A DNA stretch of 64,000 nucleotides, taken from assembly GCA_034933685.1 (NCBI GenBank), contig JAYFNB010000003.1, forward strand, positions 1 through 64,000. Reading direction: 5' to 3'. The translations under genes and the position numbers were made by a program. Numbering within the stretch: position 1 is the stretch's first letter; the number at the start of each line of letters is the position of its first letter. This document shows positions 59,686 to 64,000 of this stretch, piece after piece. The notes below the pieces were generated by a model. That model was not told the DNA's origin. It saw only the letters and a program-made list of their open reading frames with translations, and searched no databases. This DNA is from UBA8514 sp034933685. GTDB taxonomy: Bacteria; Bacillota; Clostridia; Lachnospirales; Anaerotignaceae.

Positions 59686-62600
59686 CTAGTTAATACCCTC
59701 TTTTACCATAAACTTTTTAAAAGATTCATAAGCATAGCTGGTATTTACTCTTTCAAGGTAAATTTCTGTATCATCAACAGCTTTAAGCTCTGGGTTTAAT
59801 GTTCCTGCTTTAACTGCATGGCTTTCTTCCACTGCCTGTGCCACTGCTTTTTCGTCGGCAAAATCTAAATTAAGTTTCATTGCATTGGCAACACCCTTAA
59901 TTACCTCAAGGTTTGTTTTAGAAAGTGCAGGTATAGCCGCTGTTACAGCACTAACTGTTGAATCACAGCTTGTTATTGTGCCTGTGCTTTCAGCAAGAGA
60001 AACTAAAGGAAGAACTGCATCTGCCTTTTTAGCAGTTTCTGTAAGGTACATGTCTGCAACGGCAACAAACTCAAGTCCGGTTGAATCAAATTCTGGCACA
60101 TCTTCACCTAAAATAAGCATAGCCTTAATTTTTCCGCTTGCAAGGATATCCTTTGTAAAGCAAAGTGGTGCAACACCAAGGTCGCAAAGCCCCTGACTGT
60201 TTGCATTTGCCTTAATTTGAATAATTCCGTTACGTGGTGAACCAATGTGTCCGCTTAAAATAGCAATTTCAGCCGCCGCTTTAGCCGCTTCAGCTTTCAC
60301 ATTAAACTGGTCAACAACAACCATTGCTTTTTTAGCTTTCATAAGCATTCCAGCCGCCTGTTTTGCTTCATCAGTTACAACTGTATTGCCAAGGCTTGCT
60401 GTAAGGCTGTCAATTCCATTTGCTTTTGCGCCTGCTTCAACAAGTGCCTTCAAAATGCCTTTAAGCTCTGAAGTGTTGTCGGCATTAATGTAAAGTGCCG
60501 CTTCCTGTGCTTCTTGAGAGTCTGGCTTATTGGAAACAACAATTACCTTTGCTCCTCTAGCCGCCGCCTGACGTATTTTAACACCAAGAACAGCGTGTTC
60601 CTTCATAATATCTGTTCCAACAAGAACAATAACCTCAGTTGAAAGAAGTTCGTCAAGCTTAGCTGTTGAACCGTCAATACCCGTTACCTCTGCAACACCA
60701 CTTTTGTTTATGCCGTAGCAGAAAACAGTATTTGTCTTTAAAACATCGTTAGCATATTTCTTCGCCGCATAAATTTCTTCGTTTGTTAATTTATCTGAAA
60801 CGGAAACAGCAACTGCGTCACTGCCGTAACGTACTGAAACACTTTGAAGCTTTTTAGCAACATAAATGTTTGCCTCTTCCCATGAAACAGAAGTAAGTAC
60901 GCCGTCCTTTTTAATCATTGGTGTTGTAAGTCTACCTTCACCAGTCAACTCGCTGAAACCAAATCTGCCTTTAACGCAAAGTGAACCTTTTTCAACTTCG
61001 TCTGGTGTACTTTTCACAATAAGGTTACCCTTTGTTTGCAAGGTTGTTTTACAGCCAACGCTACAGAAAGAACACATTGTGTCTGTGCAAGTTGTTGCCA
61101 CAGGAACACGCTTTAAAGCAGTTTTTTCACCCAATGCACCTACAGGGCAAAGGTTTATACACTGACCACAGCTAATGCAATCTGTTTCTTTAAGTGGAAG
61201 GTCTAAAGCTGGTTTAACGATTGAGTCAAAACCACGGTCAACAAGACCAAGGGCAGTTCTGCCCATCACTTCATCGCAAACCCTTACGCAAAGTCCGCAA
61301 AGAATACACTTGTCTGGGTTTCTGTCAATAAACGGATGGCTGTTGTCAACCTTTCTGTTATGGCTTGCACCTTCATATTTTTCTGGCTCAACCTCTGCTT
61401 CATTTGCATAGTTAATAAGCTTACACTCAAAGTAATCATGGCAACCGCATTCAAGGCATCTTTTTGACTCCTCAATTGCCTGTTCTTCAGTTAAGCCGTT
61501 GTTAACTTCGTGGAAATTGTCTTTTCTTGCTTCAGCAGAAATATGGCTCATGCACTGGCGTGGAGCTTTCTCTCTGTCTGCAAAATCCGCCTCGGTAAGG
61601 TCTTTTCTTTCAACTACAAACGGCTTTTTGTAGGCAACAATTGCACCTTTAAGGTAGCTGTCAATTACTCTTGCGGCTTTGTCTGCCTCACCAATTGCAG
61701 AAATTGCAATTCCTGCACCCATATTTGTTGCATCACCTACAGCAAATACATTTTCAAGGTTGGTTCTAAATGTAGTTTCGTCCGCAGAAATTGTGCCTTT
61801 TCTTGTAAGCTCAATGCCTTCAAGCCCCTTAGGGTCAAGCTTTTGACCAAGTGCCATAATAACTGCACTAACTTGTAAATCTTCTGTTGCCCCTTCAATA
61901 GGAACAGGGCTTCTTCTTCCACTGGAATCCGGCTCGCCAAGTTCCATCTTTTGCAATTTAACGAACTTAATGCTTCCGTCTTCATTTGCAACAATATCTG
62001 TTGGGTTTGTAAGGTATTTGAAAATTACGCCCTCTTCTTCGGCTTCTTTAATCTCAATTTCCTCTGCTGGCATTTCAGCCTTTGTTCTTCTGTATACACA
62101 GTAAACCTTTTTTGCACCCAAGCGAACTGCTACACGACATGCGTCCATAGCTGTGTTACCACCACCAACAATGGCAACTTCATCGCCAACAACTATTTCC
62201 TCGTTAAGGGATACTTTTCTAAGGAAGTCAATACCGCCGTGAACATTTACGTTGTCCTCGCCTGTTACGCCCATTTTAATACTAGTCCATGCACCAACGG
62301 CAACCAAAACAGCATCATAAGTTTCTGTAAGATGGCTGAAAGTTACATCGTTTCCAATTTTAATATTGTTAAGCATTTTAACGCCCATGCCTTCAATAAG
62401 GTCAATTTCCTGCTGTAAAACAGCCTTTGGCAAACGATATTCAGGAATACCGTAACGAAGCATACCGCCCATTTTTGGCATTGCATCATAAATTGTAACC
62501 TCGTGACCTTTTCTTCTAAGCTGATAAGCCGCCGTTAAACCAGCTGGGCCACCGCCAATAACTGCCACGTTGTGACCAGTACAGGCTGCAACCTCTGGCA

Positions 62601-63153
62601 TATAAGGCTTGTCGCTTGCCAAGTCTTTATCGCCAATAAAGCTTTTAATAAAGGCAATGGAAATTGGCTCTTCAACCATTTGTCTTCTGCATGCAGTTTC
62701 ACATGGGTGAGGACATACACGACCAATTGAAGATGGTAATGGGAAAATATCTTTAACAAGCTTAACAGCCTCTTTAAATTCTCCGTTTGCAACCATGCCT
62801 ACGTAGCCTTGGCAATCAGTTCCCGCAGGGCATGCAAGAGCACAAGGAGGACGGCAGTCGCCTGTATGGTCGCTTAAAAGTAATTCAAGGGCAGTTTTTC
62901 TGCTTTCTTTTACCTTTTGTGTATTTGTGTTAATTACCATTCCTTCGGAAATTGTTGTCGCACATGAACGAAGTAACTTAGGATTACCCTCCTGTTCAAC
63001 TACGCAAAGTCCGCAAGCGCCGTAAATCGCTACTCTTTCATCATAACAAAGGGTAGGTATTTCAATGCCGTTTTCTCTTGCAACGTCAAGCACAGTTTGT
63101 CCGTCGTATCCGCAAACCTCCATGCCGTTAATGTTTAATCTTAATTTAGCCAC
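59686..63153 (-). CDS. Large iron-sulfur flavoprotein: NuoG-like fusion with GltD/NfnB-type flavin domain
   Basis: A 1155-residue protein starting at GTG (63151-63153) after AGGGAGGG. In order: a 2Fe-2S domain (C36, C47, C50, C64), a His/Cys cluster (H96, C100, C104, C108), a GltD-type region with cysteines CPHPCETAC and FAD site VAVIGGGPAGLTAAYQL (about 197-213), an NAD(P) site VAIVGGGNTAMDACRVAV (about 330), two 4Fe-4S ferredoxin motifs (CILCGLCVRVC and CISCGQCINLC), and a molybdopterin-oxidoreductase-like part with CSFCSVGC but no visible Mo-ligand Cys or Sec. It is paired with a NuoF-like subunit 17 nt upstream. This suggests a soluble electron-bifurcating or transhydrogenase complex using NADH, NADPH and ferredoxin; exact partners are unknown. 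Confidence 0.85.
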   Translation of the reverse strand: MAKLRLNINGMEVCGYDGQTVLDVARENGIEIPTLCYDERVAIYGACGLCVVEQEGNPKLLRSCATTISEGMVINTNTQKVKESRKTALELLLSDHTGDCRPPCALACPAGTDCQGYVGMVANGEFKEAVKLVKDIFPLPSSIGRVCPHPCETACRRQMVEEPISIAFIKSFIGDKDLASDKPYMPEVAACTGHNVAVIGGGPAGLTAAYQLRRKGHEVTIYDAMPKMGGMLRYGIPEYRLPKAVLQQEIDLIEGMGVKMLNNIKIGNDVTFSHLTETYDAVLVAVGAWTSIKMGVTGEDNVNVHGGIDFLRKVSLNEEIVVGDEVAIVGGGNTAMDACRVAVRLGAKKVYCVYRRTKAEMPAEEIEIKEAEEEGVIFKYLTNPTDIVANEDGSIKFVKLQKMELGEPDSSGRRSPVPIEGATEDLQVSAVIMALGQKLDPKGLEGIELTRKGTISADETTFRTNLENVFAVGDATNMGAGIAISAIGEADKAARVIDSYLKGAIVAYKKPFVVERKDLTEADFADREKAPRQCMSHISAEARKDNFHEVNNGLTEEQAIEESKRCLECGCHDYFECKLINYANEAEVEPEKYEGASHNRKVDNSHPFIDRNPDKCILCGLCVRVCDEVMGRTALGLVDRGFDSIVKPALDLPLKETDCISCGQCINLCPVGALGEKTALKRVPVATTCTDTMCSFCSVGCKTTLQTKGNLIVKSTPDEVEKGSLCVKGRFGFSELTGEGRLTTPMIKKDGVLTSVSWEEANIYVAKKLQSVSVRYGSDAVAVSVSDKLTNEEIYAAKKYANDVLKTNTVFCYGINKSGVAEVTGIDGSTAKLDELLSTEVIVLVGTDIMKEHAVLGVKIRQAAARGAKVIVVSNKPDSQEAQEAALYINADNTSELKGILKALVEAGAKANGIDSLTASLGNTVVTDEAKQAAGMLMKAKKAMVVVDQFNVKAEAAKAAAEIAILSGHIGSPRNGIIQIKANANSQGLCDLGVAPLCFTKDILASGKIKAMLILGEDVPEFDSTGLEFVAVADMYLTETAKKADAVLPLVSLAESTGTITSCDSTVSAVTAAIPALSKTNLEVIKGVANAMKLNLDFADEKAVAQAVEESHAVKAGTLNPELKAVDDTEIYLERVNTSYAYESFKKFMVKEGIN

Positions 63154-63169
63154 TTAAAATCCCTCCCTC

Positions 63170-64000
63170 TTAGTTTATTTTCACTGCATCGAACTTACAG
63201 CTTGTTACACACTTGCCGCATTTAATGCAAAGTTCTTTATTAATTACATGTTTCTCCTTAACCTTTCCTGTTATTGCATTTACAGGGCAGTTTCTTGCAC
63301 ACATCGTACAGCCTATGCACTTTTCTTTATCAATTTCAAAAGAAATAAGTGGCTTACACTGTTTTGCTGTACATTTTTTGTTGTAAATATGGTCTTCGTA
63401 TTCATTTCTGAAATAACGAATGGTTGTAAGTACAGGGTTAGGTGCTGTTTGACCCAAACCGCAAAGTGAAGATGATTTAATTTGGTTTGCAAGGTTTTCA
63501 AGCAATTCAATATCGCCGTCTTTGCCATTTCCCTCTGTAATTCTTGTAAGTATTTCAAGCATACGCTTTGTGCCAATACGGCAGTGAATGCACTTGCCAC
63601 AGCTTTCCTTGCAAGTGAAATCCAAGAAGAAACGCGCCATGTCTACCATACAAGTTGTTTCGTCCATAACAACCATACCGCCAGAACCCATAATTGCGCC
63701 TGTTGCCGCAAGGGATTTATAATCTATAATGGTGTCGATAAGTTCCGCAGGAACACAACCGCCTGATGGTCCACCCATCTGCACCGCCTTAAATGCCTTG
63801 CCTTCTTTAATGCCGCCGCCAACGCCATAAATAACGTCACCAACCTTAGCACCCATAGGTATTTCCACAAGACCGCCTTTTTTAATTTTGCCTGTAAGAG
63901 CAAAAACCTTTGTGCCTTTGCTGTTTTCCGTACCCATTGCACAGAATTTATCGCCGCCTTCAGCTAAAATCCAAGGTACGTTTGCATAGGTTTCTACGTT
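63170..64000 (-). CDS. Partial NuoF/HydB-like NADH-binding subunit
   Basis: The C-terminal 276 codons are in the window and the frame continues past the right edge; the internal ATG at 63937 is not the start. NVETYANVPWILAEGGDKF at the edge, GGPSGGCVPAE and the 4Fe-4S site SCGKCIHCRIGTKRMLE with CGLGQTAPNPV are NuoF/HydB features, and the C-terminus carries two ferredoxin motifs (CIGCTMCARNCPVNAI, CIKCGKCVTSCKFDAV). This type oxidises NADH with FMN in bifurcating hydrogenases and related complexes (Bfu family). A NuoE-like gene is expected just outside the window. Confidence 0.9.
   Translation of the reverse strand, partial: NVETYANVPWILAEGGDKFCAMGTENSKGTKVFALTGKIKKGGLVEIPMGAKVGDVIYGVGGGIKEGKAFKAVQMGGPSGGCVPAELIDTIIDYKSLAATGAIMGSGGMVVMDETTCMVDMARFFLDFTCKESCGKCIHCRIGTKRMLEILTRITEGNGKDGDIELLENLANQIKSSSLCGLGQTAPNPVLTTIRYFRNEYEDHIYNKKCTAKQCKPLISFEIDKEKCIGCTMCARNCPVNAITGKVKEKHVINKELCIKCGKCVTSCKFDAVKIN

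Noticed and set aside
63170..63937. Complete gene starting at the ATG at 63937
   Set aside because: The frame is open to the window edge and the upstream codons encode conserved NuoF sequence, so the gene is truncated by the window.

Overview
The window reads as the chromosome of a low-GC, strictly anaerobic Clostridia member. The best single clue is a tandem pair of beta-alanyl-CoA ammonia-lyase genes, known from Clostridium (Anaerotignum) propionicum. An Anaerotignum-like host is therefore my inference; no rRNA is present to confirm it. AGGAGG-type ribosome binding sites, TTG/GTG starts, a tryptophanase, an acyl-CoA dehydrogenase-rubredoxin fusion, a flavodiiron protein and NuoF/NuoG-like soluble flavoproteins all fit this.

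Positions 1-16,800 hold the right-hand part of a PBSX-like contractile-tail prophage read mostly leftwards. In phage order: small terminase remnant, large terminase, portal, scaffold, capsid, connectors, sheath, tube, tail chaperone (with a -1 frameshift signal), a very short tape measure, LysM hub protein and baseplate genes running off the left edge. A cI-like/ImmA module closes the element on the right. No integrase, replication or lysis genes are visible. The small terminase lacks its DNA-binding half, the early DUF2800 nuclease lacks its lysine, and two opposite-strand cargo genes (GNAT, cupin) sit in the head module. All morphogenesis frames are intact, so a domesticated particle is worth considering.

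Positions 16,900-34,400 are host chromosome: a secreted M16C peptidase, a VOC protein, an iron alcohol dehydrogenase resembling 4-hydroxybutyrate dehydrogenase, a flavodoxin-fold reductase, an S-layer-anchored beta-propeller protein, a DUF4153 membrane protein, a chemoreceptor, and a tryptophan unit (NSS transporter, tryptophanase, divergent YheO-type regulator).

Positions 34,500-49,000 hold a LytS/LytT-type two-component system with the CstA transporter; an Rrf2 regulator followed by an acyl-CoA dehydrogenase/EtfA/rubredoxin fusion and a flavodiiron protein, which together could carry electrons from acyl-CoA to O2; and a TctABC-PdxA operon with a good sigma-54 promoter and activator sites beside a PrpR-like activator.

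Positions 49,100-64,000 hold a decayed ECF sigma gene, tRNA-Ser(GCU), a lipid kinase, the acl pair with a family III CoA-transferase and a MerR regulator, a PanF/YhdT transporter with an amidohydrolase, and a large GltD/NuoG-like fusion next to a NuoF-like subunit cut by the right edge. Together the acl-PanF block suggests uptake and fermentation of beta-alanine or a compound that yields it.
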